A stretch of 64,000 nt of DNA. It comes from Forficula auricularia (Eukaryota; Arthropoda; Insecta; Dermaptera; Forficulidae). The stretch lies in contig JALMQS010000273.1 in the NCBI GenBank assembly GCA_024734495.1, positions 62,001 through 126,000 on the forward strand, in the 5' to 3' direction. The notes below the pieces were generated by a model. The model was not told where the DNA came from and did not search any database. It worked only from the letters and a program-made list of their open reading frames with translations. Positions 50,919 through 62,251 of the stretch are shown piece after piece. The position numbers were made by a program, and so were the translations under genes. The first letter of the stretch is position 1, and the number at the start of each line of letters is the position of its first letter.

Positions 50919-51881
50919 CTAGCTGCAAGGCCCGCCTTCGGGGGCCCTCTTGCTAGCCAGGGGGCACGCCCCCCGAAACCCACCCAGCACACCCACCCCG
51001 CACCATGCTCCCCCCTCCCCCGAAACCCACCAAGCCCCAACCCCTCCAGCACCCGCACCATGCACCCGTTCACAACCCCCTCCCGAACCCCGGACCCCAC
51101 CCCGTGCCATCCAACCCTGCGCACCACACCCCCGCCTAGCCCCCTGGACTCCACCCCGCACCACCCCCTGCACCCCTACCCTTCTCCTCCTCACTCCTCA
51201 CCCCACCCCCATTCCACCCCCGCACCCACCCTCCGCACCCAGTTTTTGCATTTTAGCCTTCTAGTGACCCACAGATTATGTATACAAAATTTGGTTGAGT
51301 TTGGCCCAAGAGAAAGAATTTTCATTTTTTGACCCTCCCCCCATTTTGGGTGGTTAGTTTTTGCATTTCTAGCTCTCTAAAGGCCCAGAGATTATATATA
51401 CAAAATTTGGTTTAGTTTGCTCCAAGGGCAAGAATTTACATTTTTTCACCCTCCCCCCTTTTGGGCGGTTTTTTGGGGAAATTTTTTTAAACAAAAGTTG
51501 TCAGAAATCACATCCCCTACAACTTTGTTTATCATAAAATTTGCCATAGGGTTAATAGTTTAGGAGTTATTTGATAATTTTCATTCGTGCACCCCCCAAA
51601 CCCCCTTCTGGGGTCAAAATATCAAAACGTTATATAGCTAAAAACGTAAGTTAGAAGACATCTGATGTAAATATGAAATTTCATAATAATCCTTTCAGCC
51701 GTTTTTACGTGAATCGTGAGCAACTTTTCGGAAACCACTGAAACATACATACATACATACAGACAGACAGAAATTTTGTTGAGGGTGTTTTCGTTCATAA
51801 CTTTGCTTGAAACGTGTGCAACCCAAATTTGGCGTGATTCGGAGCAATGTGCAGACAAAACCTTAATTTTATATATATAGA
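50919..51881 (-). mobile_element. non-autonomous Helitron H2
   Basis: On the minus strand: 5' TCTATATATATAAAATTAAG (TC at 51881-51880), 3' hairpin GGCCC-CCGAAGGC-GGGCC then TTGCAG and CTAG (50922-50919), inserted between A and T. The hairpin followed after six bases by CTAG is the classical Helitron 3' end. The body parallels H1: G-rich part, M2-like units, CATACATACAGACAGACAG. No Rep/helicase. The C-rich open frames on the plus strand (50950-51332) are composition artefacts. Confidence 0.8.
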
Positions 51882-51902
51882 TTTTCAAGAAACCTCAATT
51901 AT

Positions 51903-52165
51903 TAACCGACTTCAAAAAAGGAGGAGTTTCTAAATTGGACTGATTTTTTTTGTGTCCATGTTACTAGATTTTTTTGCCAATTGTCAGCCGATTTTGATGA
52001 TTTTTTTTTGCATTGTGTTCAGTATAGTTTCCGGTAAAAACTAAATTTCGTTGGTATTGGACCTTTTTTGCTATGTATGTCCACCATAACTTCTTTGTTT
52101 ATGAACCGATTTCTGCGTTTGGATGAGTATAATTCCAAGGTAGTCAAGATACCTAACTATTTATT
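51903..52165 (+). mobile_element. M1 repeat copy 8, short variant
   Basis: ACCGACTTCAAAAAAGGAGG, GGTATTGGACCTTTTTTGC, then GGATGAGTATAATTCCAAGG and TAGTCAAGATACCTAACTA. Same 3' variant as copy 4; lacks the palindromic end. Confidence 0.6.
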
Positions 52166-52664
52166 TATTTATTCATTTTTATGTATGTTCAGTGAGAACT
52201 TTTTTCCACGTTCAGCACCTACTCTACATAATTTACAATTGTATGGGTGTGGTTCAAAAGTAAGAAATATGCTGAGAAAATTATTTGTTTATAATATACA
52301 AGGGTTTGAGAAAACACAAGACATATTTCTTACAATTGAACCACACTCATTCAATTGTAAATTATGTATCGCAGGTTCAGAAGATGGTTTCGCCGTTTAA
52401 AACCAAAACATCACATTATGTATGTCCACCAAAACACACATTAAAATTGATTTTTCTACAACTCAATGATTCTTTGCGACACACCATGTAAAACCAAAAT
52501 ATTCCAAAAAATTTCATAAGTATATCCAACCTGGTTGTATTTACAACATAGTATTCCTAGTCTTTTGAAATATAGCGCAAGTTTCAAGGTCCATGGTATG
52601 TCTGCTGAAAAAAGAACCCTATCTATATACCTCAGTTATCCCTAACATACAGCTTTCCAATATT
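52166..52664. other. unassigned stretch with imperfect hairpin
   Basis: TACATAATTTACAATTGTAT, TGGTTCAAAAGTAAGAAATA (52210-52270) pair with CATATTTCTTACAATTGAACC, ATTCAATTGTAAATTATGTA (52322-52372), giving a fold-back of about 165 bp. No gene. Confidence 0.45.
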
Positions 52665-53043
52665 CAGTGAAACCCCTCAAATCCAAACTAATTGGGGCTG
52701 TAGCCTGTTCGGATTAGCCGAAAGCAGCTTCGACAATTGAAGATAACTGATATCAAGTGAAAGATTAAGTGATAGTTTGTGTGTTTCTATTATTATTTCA
52801 TTGTTTTTGCAAAGTGATTAACCTAAAGAATTTCAATAACCAACTTTTACCGTTTTTCAATCCTGGATGACATAAGTATGTAGACACATTTACACTATGG
52901 TTAGGTATTCTAACTGTACTTCTTTGTTAATTTTTCAACTAATTATGTAAAATAAGGTTATAATGTAGAATATATACATAATTGTTTTATGACTAAATAA
53001 ATAAGTTTCTCTTTTTTGCGTTCGGATTTGAAGGGTTTCACTG
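52665..53043. mobile_element. pogo-like MITE, family Mp, copy 1
   Basis: Tips CAGTGAAACCCCTCAAATCC and GGATTTGAAGGGTTTCACTG, with TATT on both sides (the TA duplication lies within). 379 bp, no ORF. Three relatives follow at 56798, 57180 and 59185. Confidence 0.75.
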
Positions 53044-53998
53044 TATTATATGGTACAAATGTTCAATTTGTGTAGTATAGAATAGAAACTGAAAACTCAG
53101 ATGAGTTGTTTTGAGGGCATGAAGCCGAAAAGAGAAAAACAAACGGGCTATTTTGAACCTAGCCAACGACCTTCCTCCCTGAGGCAGACGAAAAAGGCGA
53201 AGCGCTTTCTGACGAGTCACGTCATGGATGGACAACTATACTGTGCATCGGGTGTTTTGGAAATTAAAATAGGTATTTTCACTAAACGAGCCTTTCTGTT
53301 ATGATCCTAGAACTCGTTTCTTCCCGATAAATTATTTTTAAATTCACAAATATTACGAGATTTTTTTTACATAAGAAGGTTATTTATATTCTTCTATTTA
53401 GATCGCGATCGGCGGGCCGGGAGATTTCGTAGTGTTGCGCCGAAAGAGCCAACAGAATTCTACTGAAATGTTTACAAACGGAAGATAAAGAATCGCCTCC
53501 GCGAAGATGAGCATGAATCAGGGTTCTGAGTAAACGATGGGCGTGATATTAAGAAAAAATAAATCAATGGGTGTGCGTGAATCATATCTTCAAAAATTAG
53601 CCAAATTCGGAAACCCGATTTTGTTAGTTCAACGTGTATGTGAATATTTAAACGCTCTTATAAATTCAAATCATCATCGAAATTCACGTTTTTTTTAGTT
53701 CTCCTAAATCCATTACAAAACCATATCAGTCTATTTGTAGAAGTGAAAACAAAAGCAGATGAATCTCAGAGAAATGAAATTTGAAACTTAAAATTGTAAT
53801 AGAGACTATGGCTGACCTTTTGGCTTACACGGGCCAAATTTGAAGAAAAAAATTGTCTCATGCCGCGGATAAATATTATAATTCTATTGATATTTATTAT
53901 TCAAAAAAGATAGTTAATAGGTAATGTTGAAATAAGAACTTTATTATTTTTTTAGCTCATAGTGAGCTTCTAATTTTAATTTTCGTAAATTTTATACA
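53044..53998. other. unassigned stretch, GC-richer in 53100-53540
   Basis: The open frame at 53101-53304 (67 codons) shows no domain. The patches GAGGCAGACGAAAAAGGCGA and GATCGGCGGGCCGGGAGA are unique in the window. No gene called. Confidence 0.3.
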
Positions 53999-54675
53999 TG
54001 ATTAAGAAAAAAATAAAACCGACTTCAAAAAAATTAAATGCAACAAATAAAATACACTAAAAGGTATAAAAATATTAACATGAAATTACTTTTTGAAGTC
54101 GGTGTCAAACATATACCTTTTATGAATCGCACTCGACGGATTTTACTTAGTACGTTTGGTGGGTAAGCTCGCTTATAGGTATAGTTTGTTTGGAACCGAC
54201 TACAAAAATTAATTTCATGTTAATATTTCGTAGTTTAGTTGTAACTAAATAAGTTAATAATTATTTTATACCTTTTAGTGTATTTTATTTGTTGCATTTA
54301 ATTATTTTGAAGTCAGTTTTATTTTTTTCTTAAAAATTATTTTTATTTTTCTCTTTTTAGTGATGTTATTAATAGTGATCATATGATCAGAACTTGACCA
54401 AATTAATATGGCACCATCCCTAAGATACCCCTTTCCAATAAAAAAAGAATCATCGAAATCGGTTCATAAACAAAGAAGTTAGGCCTGAACACCCTAACAA
54501 AAAAGGTCTAATATATCTATGGAAAAAAACGGGACCAATCGGAAGGTAGACTGAACCCAATGCAATTTTTTTTTTTCAAAATCGCTTCACAATTGGCGGA
54601 GATATGAGGTAACATAGGCACAAAAAAAAATCAGTCGAATAGAGAACCTCCTCCTTTTTTGAAGTCGGTTAAAAA
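53999..54675 (-). mobile_element. M1 repeat copy 9
   Basis: Palindromic end at 54010-54330, the middle with GAATCATCGAAATCGGTTC, and the terminal CTCCTCCTTTTTTGAAGTCGG. Closely similar to copy 1. Confidence 0.65.
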
Positions 54676-55130
54676 TAGCTTCTCGTATATGTAAATACAT
54701 ACATACTTATAAAAAGTGATATCATGTGTATACATTATTTTCCCTGGCTAGAAAATTAATATAAATTCTAATAAAGAGACAATATTCAAATTTTCTTTCA
54801 GATCGGTATCTAAGTATTGTTCTAGAACATTCATTCAGAAAGTTTGTAAGTTGAAAATTTAATTCTAATGAAAATGGAATCGAAAATAGACCAAAATGAT
54901 GATTATTTTTTCGGAAATCTTCAAATCTAATTCCAGATTCAAAATTTAAAATTAACACTTTTATTTTTCGAAAACTTCACAGTGGATTTTCAGATTTCTA
55001 AAAAAAAAATTCCAGGCCAAATTGTTGTGTGTTTTCCAGTATCTACATATAAATCTCAATGTTATAAGCGATTTTATGACTTAAAATTGGGCCACGGGAT
55101 GGACAGCCCTGGCTTAAATCGACTGCCATT
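54676..55130. other. unassigned AT-rich stretch
   Basis: Contains GGACAGCCCTGGC near 55100, complement of CAGGGCTGTCC, a hAT-like tip repeated at 55800-55810. Confidence 0.35.
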
Positions 55131-55470
55131 AAAGAATGAAATGAGGAATGGTAATTTATTTTTTAAAAGGGTCACAGAAATAATAATTCCTGACTATTCA
55201 TTGTCTATTGACATGTAAGCAAGTGGAAAGATTTTAAAGACAAGTCCGACAATCCACGAGAGAAATTATCAATTAATTGTGATTGTTCTAGAAAACCCCA
55301 ATTCCTTATTTATTTTTTAAAAGGACCACAGATATAATAATCCCTGACCATCCATTATCTATTGACATGTAAGAACGTGCAAAGATCTAAAAGACAAGTT
55401 CTGACAAGTTTTAGTTCACGAGAGAAATTATCAATTAATTATGATTGTCGTAGAAAACACCAATTCCTTG
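55131..55470. repeat. tandem duplication of about 175 bp
   Basis: TTATTTTTTAAAAGG, CACAGAAATAATAATTCCTG / CACAGATATAATAATCCCTG, TCTATTGACATGTAAG and AGAAATTATCAATTAATT occur twice in the same order. Confidence 0.65.
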
Positions 55471-56797
55471 TCTCCTTGTACTAGAATGATAGCTATAGAC
55501 TTGGTTAGTATATAAATTACTGAAATAATAAATATTTTAGAAAATGAAAATATAAGAAGAAGAAGAATTTTTAAATATTCGAAACTTCATTATGTTTTTT
55601 TTTATCTTATATAATTGAGCTTATACTTTTGCTTTTGGTGAATTTTATTTTTGAAAACACTTCACGTATTGTACAAATGAACATTAATATTTCGAAAAAA
55701 GGAATAAATATATCTCTACATATAAATCTCAATGTTTTAAGGAAGTTTATGATTTTATGTTGGGCCACACTCATTGCAATGCTGGGCCGCATGTGGCCCG
55801 GACAGCCCTGATCTATTTATTTCAGAATTTGTTATTTCACAATACTGTTCAGAGTCAGTAAAAGATATGTCTATAATGTAAACTCGAAAATTGTATTTTA
55901 TACTAGTGACGCATGTGTATGTTTATTATATGAAAGAAGCCCTCTCTGCTCAGGTCTCTTTCGAGCTTAATCCACCCAAAGCCAGGGCACCCTTTCGCAT
56001 AGGCACAGGCACAGGTGTCTGTTCTCCGAGCAGGTGGAAAGTACACCTTGAACCACCCGTTGCACAAGGGGCAAGTGGACCGACGGACGGACGGACCCTC
56101 CTGAACAACTAACAAAAAATACACCTGATGAAAGAAAAAAAAAGATAATAGATGCAAAATTTTATTCTAAATATAGGACGTGTGTGCTTGCGTGCAAAGA
56201 ATATTGAAGAGTACTAACCTAGGATAGAAATAATTGAGAGTAAACAACTTATTGTTCTTGTAAGTAAGTATTGATCCATATGAGTTTTGCATTATTCATG
56301 ATAATAATTGTGAGAGAAAATAATTTTTTCAAGTTTTGGAGTTTTTTGTCTATCGCATATTTGTAGAAATATGGGTACTAGAAAATTATCAAATTGGGAA
56401 TTATTTATTAGTATGGAGTTTTTGTATATGGTATATCATATATTTTTATGTTAAACATACCAAATAAATAAATTTTAAGAATTTAAGAAAAAGTACTTAC
56501 TAGTAAAGTAAAGTAATTTGAAGTGTAATTTTACTATAAACTTTATACTAGTATAAGCTTTTTGGTGGACCTCAAGGTACTTAAATAGAATATTAAATTT
56601 GATAAAAATTCCTTAGGCCATTTCCAAGATATTTAGAAAAAACTAAAAAAGTAAAATAATAAAGTACTAATGTTTCTGTTCCGGTATGTACCAAAAACTA
56701 ATCAGAGTTTCATATTCTTAAAATAATGCTAGGTTTTCAATTTCATCCAAATCATTAGAGCCGCTTTTGAGAATCCGATTCTAAATATATACCGTAT
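55471..56797. other. unassigned stretch with hAT-like tip
   Basis: GGCCGCATGTGGCCCGGACA followed by GCCCTG (55785-55810) resembles, on the complement, a hAT terminus CAGGGCTGTCCGGGCC. The segment 55700-55760 repeats 55040-55090. A GC-richer patch at 55960-56100 has an open frame without a domain. Confidence 0.35.
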
Positions 56798-57156
56798 ATA
56801 TATGTTCGGATTTCAATTTGTTCGGATTAGCCGAAAGCAGCTTCGACAATTGAAGATAACTGATATCAAGTGAAAGATTAAGTGATATTTTGTGTGTTTC
56901 TATTATTATTTCATTGTTTTTGCAAAGTGATTAACCTACAGAATTTCAATAACCAAACTTTTAACGTTTTTCAATCCTGAATGAAATAAGTATGTAGGCA
57001 CATTTACACTTTGTTAGGTATGCTAACTGTATTTCTATGTTAATTTTTCAACTAAATATGTAAAATAAGGTTATAATGTAGAATATATACATAATTGTTT
57101 TATGACTAAATAAATAAGTTTCTCTTTTTTGTGTTCGGATTTGAGGGGTTTCACTG
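56798..57156. mobile_element. pogo-like MITE Mp, copy 2
   Basis: Starts in the inner left tip (GTTCGGATTAGCCGAAAGCA) and ends GAGGGGTTTCACTG followed by TATA. The outermost left tip has been replaced. Body closely matches 52665-53043. Confidence 0.7.
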
Positions 57157-57179
57157 TATATGGGTTTTTTTAGGCTTAT

Positions 57180-57340
57180 TCATAGTAGGTATGCTAACTG
57201 TACTTCTTTGTTAATTTTTCAACTAATTATGTAAAATAAGGCTATAATTGTTTTATGAGTAAATATATAAGTTTCTCTTTTTGAGTTCGGATTTCCCGGG
57301 ATTTCGGATTTCCGGAGTTCGGATTTGAGAGGTTTCAGTG
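57180..57340. mobile_element. pogo-like MITE Mp, copy 3, truncated
   Basis: The right half only: CTAACTGTACTTCTTTGTT through TTCGGATTTGAGAGGTTTCA and GTG, with an expanded set of TTCGGATTT repeats at 57295-57330. Confidence 0.65.
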
Positions 57341-58329
57341 TATTTATATTTACAAGTCACTCAGAAAACATCTACACTACTTTAAAAATTAAAAAAATTA
57401 AATCGAAAATGAAGATCAAATTTATATATTTATCAATTTAAATTATTAATTTATGCCATCACAAATGCAAATAGCGTGGCGAATCTTGAGAAAGTTTCAT
57501 TTTACCTCCAATTTTAGTTTATTTTATCAATCGCAAGCGAATTCATTGATAAGTAGGAAGGATCGAAATATTATCCAAATTAACAGGTGATAAGGGATTA
57601 CAAGGTGAAATATGACACTCGACGAGTTTAACCACCGCGAGTATAGGTTTGCGTAAAATATAGATCTATTAAGTGATAAGTATACAAGTGGGTGAGTTTC
57701 CGAGGTAATTAGAGTGGATTCCGATCAACTTCCTCGCCTTTAATTAGATCGGGTCTTCTCTCTCTTTCCCTCTGACTATCTTTCTCTGTCCCACTCGCAC
57801 GATGTGGTTGTCCCCCATAAAAAGCAAGCGAGAAAGGAACTGTCTAATAGGTGGGACGGAGAAAGGGAACATCTCAATGTGTTCCGGAGCTCAATGAACG
57901 AATAATCGCTTTTGATTGCGGGGGTCGAGGGACGCCCCCCTTTCGCCTCTCCTGTCAACCAGAGATTCATTCATAAAACGTAAACGTGTAGCGTAGAGTG
58001 CATGCGTGTGAATTGATCATGATAATTAAGCGAGAATCGGGATTTTATGGCCAACCGGTTGCCGATAAGAGGCGGCTGTTTGTTTGTTTGTTTGTTTGTT
58101 TGTTTGTGCAGGGCAACAACATCCGACACAGCTCTTCTGCAAATTGGCATTCGACTTAGCATGATGGAGAAGCTGACTGACCACCCCATCATGTTAATTA
58201 GTAATTGCAATGGGGAGAGGTTGTGGTCAGGAGAGAATGGGTGACCGCAGAAATTTAATACACATTCTTTTTGTTTTAATCACATTCATGCGAGATTATG
58301 CATTACTAAATAGAGTTTTGTGTTTTTGA
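57341..58329. other. unique GC-richer island (57690-58260) with (TTTG)n
   Basis: Unmatched elsewhere in the window. Includes a run of about seven TTTG units (58079-58107) and GC-richer blocks such as GGGGGTCGAGGGACGCCCCC (57919-57938). Short open frames on both strands, no domain. Candidate host non-coding DNA. Confidence 0.3.
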
Positions 58330-59172
58330 AATGCACGAATACTTCGCTTTGCGTTTTTTCGAAGTTGAGTCGCTGCTTAATTAGTACTAATTTTCACTGT
58401 TCGTCGTTAGATTTTCGAAGTTGCGTTGTTTTGGGTTCGAGTCTTTAATTTTTTTTTTGAAATTTTCTTTTTTTTCTAAAAGATGGCACCACTTTTGTTT
58501 CTAATTGCGCCATGCCATCAACATAAATGAATTGCTAACCTCGCACAACCAAGAATTCTCTAATGAAGAACTATTGCAACTGGAATTGCAATTTGCTAAT
58601 GAAGAAGATGAAAGTGACCGTTCAATAGAAATCTCCGAAGAACAAAATTTAACCTCCAAACAAATTTCCAAAGCGATGTGTTTGATGACGAAGCTATGGA
58701 GATTTTTTTAAAAAACGATCCTGACAGCGGAAGGAGTTTTAAAGTGTCCCAGGCGTAGCTACAAATATCAATTGCTACAAGGAAATTTATTTTACGTTGA
58801 AAAAAAAAGCTGTTCAGCAAACATTGGACCAATTTTTTGTGAAAGAAAGCCGACTTACGACAACAGCCACTATGGACTCATCAGACAGTGATTAATTTTA
58901 ATTTTGTTTTTCATAAATTAATTGAATAGTTTATTTTGTTTTAATTGAATACGTTTTTTTTTGTTTTTTGTATGTATGTAATAAAATTTTATATTATTTT
59001 TGTTTTTTAAATGTTTACTTTGTTCAATTTTCTTTTTAAAAAGTAGTATTTTCGTAACCCTGGAACCTATCTTCGATCTTTACATGGTTTGCTATAGAAA
59101 ATCTTAATTCACTTTGCGTCGTGTTTTTTTGGAACGTAACCCCGACGCAAAGTGAGGTATTGGTGTATATGG
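58330..59172 (+). mobile_element. Tigger/pogo-type transposon remnant
   Basis: The right end on the complement reads CAATACCTCACTTTGCGTCG then GGGTTACGTTCC (59150-59120), typical of Tigger tips. The left end has AATACTTCGCTTTGCG (58339-58354). Between them lies the C-terminal part of a transposase; the DDE catalytic core is missing, so it is internally deleted. Confidence 0.65.
58505..58893 (+). pseudogene. Tigger/CENP-B-like transposase C-terminal remnant
   Basis: The frame reads ININELLTSHNQEFSNEELL, LELQFANEEDES and NLTSKQISKAM, then after frameshifts AMEIFLKNDPDSG, KAVQQTLDQFFVKES and a stop near 58891. The acidic NELL..H...NEEL block and the terminal QTLDQFF motif are typical of the tail of Tigger-type (pogo, CENP-B-related) transposases. 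The DNA-binding and DDE domains are absent. It is a transposon relic, not a host gene. Confidence 0.72.
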
Positions 59173-59184
59173 CAAATTCCTATA

Positions 59185-60275
59185 CAGTGAGAACCCCTCA
59201 AATCCGAACCCCGGGAAATCCGAACGTAAAAAGAGAAACTTATTTATTTAGTCATAAAACAATTATGTATATATTCTACGTTATAACCTTCTTCTTCTTT
59301 TAATTAATTCTGGCTTTCTAAGAATGTGAATTTGTATGACGATTTTATTTTTGTTTTGATTTACTTTATTTTATGTTGTTTTACTTTTTGTTTTGTCTTT
59401 GTTCTTTTTATGGCTTTAATTTAAAGTAATTTATTAAATTTATGTTTTTGAATTTCTCTGTTAATTTATCTTAAAATTTAACCCTCGACTCAAGATTAAT
59501 CTTACAGAGGGTTAAATTTTATTTTATTTCATTTTAATATAATACATATAGTTGTGTTCATGATTTGAATTTTGATTCAAATTTTAATTGATAAATATTG
59601 TTAAGGTTCAATATGTATTAATATATATGTAAACTATGCATGTAAACTGAGCCAAATAAATAAATAAATAAATAAATAAATAAATTTTACGTAAAATAAA
59701 GTAAAATAAAGTGCCATATCAGGTCTCCTTGACGTTTCGGCTCCTCTCCACATATACCTGTGTTTAGCTGTTGTTACACAGATATACGGGACCTACTTTT
59801 TAAAGCCGGCTCCGAACGGCTAGTTTGGAGAGGTTACATAGGCAATTACACTATTGGTAGGTTGCCATTGCTTTCCAAGAGGAGGCGACAGCAAATATCT
59901 GATCCACCGAGACTCAGTCTCGAACCAGCTTACTTCGAGTCTTCGACACTCTATCCACTGACCCACTCGGCTCATTATAACCTTATTTTACATAATTAGT
60001 TGAAAAATTAGAAAAGAAGTACAGTTAGTATATCTAACAAAGTGTAAATGTGTCTACATACTTATGTCATCCAGGATTGAAAAAAAAAGGTAAAAGTTGG
60101 TTATTGAAATTCTTTAGGTTAATCACTTTGCAAAAACAATCGAATTATAATAGAAACACACAAAATATCACTTAATCTTCAACTTGATATCAGTTATCTT
60201 CAATTGTCGAAGCTGCTTTCGGCTAATCCGAAAAGGCTACAGCCCCAAATAGTTTGGATTTGAGGGGTCTCAGTG
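59185..60275. mobile_element. pogo-like MITE Mp, copy 4, split by a SINE
   Basis: Tips CAGTGAGAACCCCTCAAATC (59185, preceded by TA) and GATTTGAGGGGTCTCAGTG (ends 60275). Inverted relative to copies 1-3. The body is interrupted at 59289-59974 by a SINE-like insertion. Confidence 0.72.
59289..59974 (-). mobile_element. tRNA-headed SINE-like retrocopy with 8 bp TSD
   Basis: TTATAACC is duplicated (59281-59288 and 59975-59982). On the minus strand the head reads GAGCCGAGTGGGTCAGTGG, ATAGAGTG (A box) and GCTGGTTCGAGACTGAG (B box). The body contains GGAAAGCAATGGCAACCTAC, a (TTTA)n tract (59655-59690) and an AAAAGAAGAAGAA tail. At 686 bp it is long for a SINE, so the distal half may be a LINE-derived or composite part. 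Confidence 0.68.
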
Positions 60276-60639
60276 CATTAAAATAATAAGTAGTAATAAT
60301 TGTTTTTATTTTGAAAGTTTATAATGGGAAATAAGGACAAGTTTTTTGTGTGTTTTTTTTATTTTTCAACCAACGTTTTGTCGACTTTGCCGACTTTTTC
60401 AGGGCTTCAAATAGTTAAATCACACATTCGTTTAAATTACGAGCACATTATTTTCTTTTATCTACTTTACCATTGAAGACCATCAGAAAGTTCAACTTTC
60501 AAAAAATTTGGCACATTCTCTTAAACAATTTTCCTTTTCTTTTTTTTTTACTAACAATTATATTAGATAAACTAAAAAAACAAGAAAAATGAAGTATACT
60601 ATAAAATGAACCTATAACAACGAAAATGTTTTTTTTTTC
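60276..60639. other. unassigned AT-rich stretch
   Basis: Contains TTTTCAACCAACGTTTTGTCGAC, faintly similar to element ends here. No gene. Confidence 0.3.
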
Positions 60640-60895
60640 AGGGGCCAAAATTAGGGGGGGAGGGGGTCGAAAAATAAAAATCTAGGCCATTTGAGAAAAC
60701 TCAACCAAATTTTGTTTACATAATCACTGGGCCCCCAGAACACTAAAAATGCAAAAACAAACCGCACGAAATTGGGGGGCGTGGAGGGGGGAGTCGAAAA
60801 ATGAAAATCTAGGCCCTTGGACCAAACTAAACCAGAAGTGTATGGTAAAGTCAAGTGGATGGCAACATCAGAACGTGTCAATTTATTTTTTTAAT
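60640..60895 (-). repeat. M2 repeat fragment
   Basis: Inverted M2: GGGGGTCGAAAAATAAAAAT, AACTCAACCAAATTTTG, then ATGGTAAAGTCAAGTGGATG and AGAACGTGTCAATTTATTTT, which is the complement of the M2 start. Confidence 0.6.
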
Positions 60896-60953
60896 ATCCC
60901 TCCCTCCAAAAGAAATATATTTCTGAGTACATGCTTTATCTATCTATCTATAT

Positions 60954-61758
60954 CAGCGGTCGGGGAACCGGGGTAAATTACCCCAAATGGGGTAACAATG
61001 AAACTATCGGGGGTAATAAGGACATTTTTAAAATTTTCTATTTTATAAACTATTATAATATTTTAGTTTGAATTATGTTAATGTTACAATTTTTATTTAC
61101 TTACAGATAGTTTTAATGTAAATTCCAATTAATTCAATAAATAATAAATAATATACATTTATAAAACTAAAGATTTGAGCATCTTTTTTTTTGAAAATAG
61201 TTGGAATGTTTTTCAAAAAATCAGCACGGGTACAGATTACAAGTTTTTTAAATGAGAAATAATTCAATCTTTAGGACAAATTCTAAGATTTTAGTAGAAA
61301 TATTATTAAATTTCGATATCAGAGGGGATTCATCCCCTCAGGAGTCGAACCTAGGAACTAACATGCTTGCCGGGCAGACAGTCAATCAGCTCACACCCTC
61401 GAGACAAAAAACCTCTCGCCGATAGTAATTTTTTGATTTCAAGTTTGAATCTTATTTAGTTTACGAGTACAATGCTCTGATAGACTGAAGGACATTGTAG
61501 TTACACTGTTAAAAAAATGTAAATTTACTATATGTTTTTACAGTGAGCATGTTAGTTCTCAGGTTCGACTCCTGAGGGGATGAATCCCTTCTGAAATCGC
61601 AATTTAATCATATTTCTACTAAAATCTTAGAATTTGTCCTAAAGATTGAATTATTTCTCTTTTAATATACATTTATCTTGCTTTTCAGAATGTAGGGGTA
61701 ACAGCGACCTACGCAAAAATATTTTGGGGTAATGGCTAAAAAAGTTCCCCGACCTCTG
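60954..61758. mobile_element. non-autonomous hAT element with 8 bp TSD
   Basis: Tips CAGCGGTCGGGGAACCGGGG and AAGTTCCCCGACCTCTG, with ATCTATAT duplicated exactly (60946-60953 and 61759-61766). The interior has matching GGGGTAA blocks at both ends, a fold-back insertion (61225-61670) and no transposase. The tips, TSD length and target fit hAT. Confidence 0.82.
61225..61670. repeat. fold-back with tRNA-like block, inside the hAT element
   Basis: The arms pair AGAAATAATTCAATCTTTAG, CAAATTCTAAGATTTTAGTA, GGGATTCATCCCCTCAGGAG and TCGAACC with their complements at 61555-61670. The right arm reads GCATGTTAGTTCTCAGGTTCGACTCC-type sequence containing the B-box-like GGTTCGACTCC. Similar in idea to the T elements: inverted arms plus a tRNA-like T-arm. 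Confidence 0.6.
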
Positions 61759-61759
61759 A

Positions 61760-62251
61760 TCTATATAAATAAAAATGTACTGTTACGCTTAAGTGATACG
61801 TTGAAGGATCTCCGAAATTTCTTCATCGATTTCTTTGAAATTTTCACATAACATTCCATTCAAATACACGAGTGTTTTTATATATAGTATTTTTTATAGA
61901 TATCAAACCTGTGGCATGCAAAAAAATTTTTTCGAGGAAACAACGCCAGCGCCTTCTCTGGGGGTAAAAGCAAACAAACAAGATAGCCGATAATTGCTTT
62001 TTGGAAATCTTTCAACTGTCAATATTATTTTTGGTTAAGGGAACAATTTTGACAAGTAATATATAATTCATTTACTGTTTTAATACCTATTCTATAATTT
62101 GCATTTTCAATTTATTTTCAAAACTATTATTAATTTTTAATTATATTTAAAAAATCGGGTCATCTATTATCTATATAAATTTGAACCATAAAACGAGACG
62201 CTCCCCGCCAGGGGTTAGTGATGCCGGACCGAAGGCCCGGGCGTCAGCTAG
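61760..62251 (+). mobile_element. Helitron-like element H3
   Basis: Starts TCTATATAAATAAAAATGTA after an A and ends with GC-rich hairpin sequence (CCGGACCGAAGGCCCGGGCG) then TCAG and CTAG (62248-62251) before T. A second TCTATATAAATTTGAACC at 62170 could be an alternative or nested 5' end. The hAT element at 60954-61758 inserted exactly at its 5' tip, since its TSD overlaps the TCTATAT. No Rep/helicase. Confidence 0.6.

Noticed and set aside
50912..51332. Overlapping Pro/Arg/Gly-rich open frames
   Set aside because: They come from the C-rich body of Helitron H2; composition removes stops and the frames are not conserved in H1.
56110..56150. CUGAUGA near 56126 as a hammerhead
   Set aside because: Followed by an A run; no stem II and no paired GAAA element.
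58505..58711. Acidic 68-residue frame as a host regulator
   Set aside because: Its motifs and the following QTLDQFF-like end identify it as a Tigger transposase tail.
59705..59760. Possible hammerhead (GCCGAAACGUC on the minus strand) in the SINE-like insertion
   Set aside because: The GAAACGUC half resembles the PLE hammerheads, but no CUGANGA box lies upstream; only AGGUAUAUG is found.
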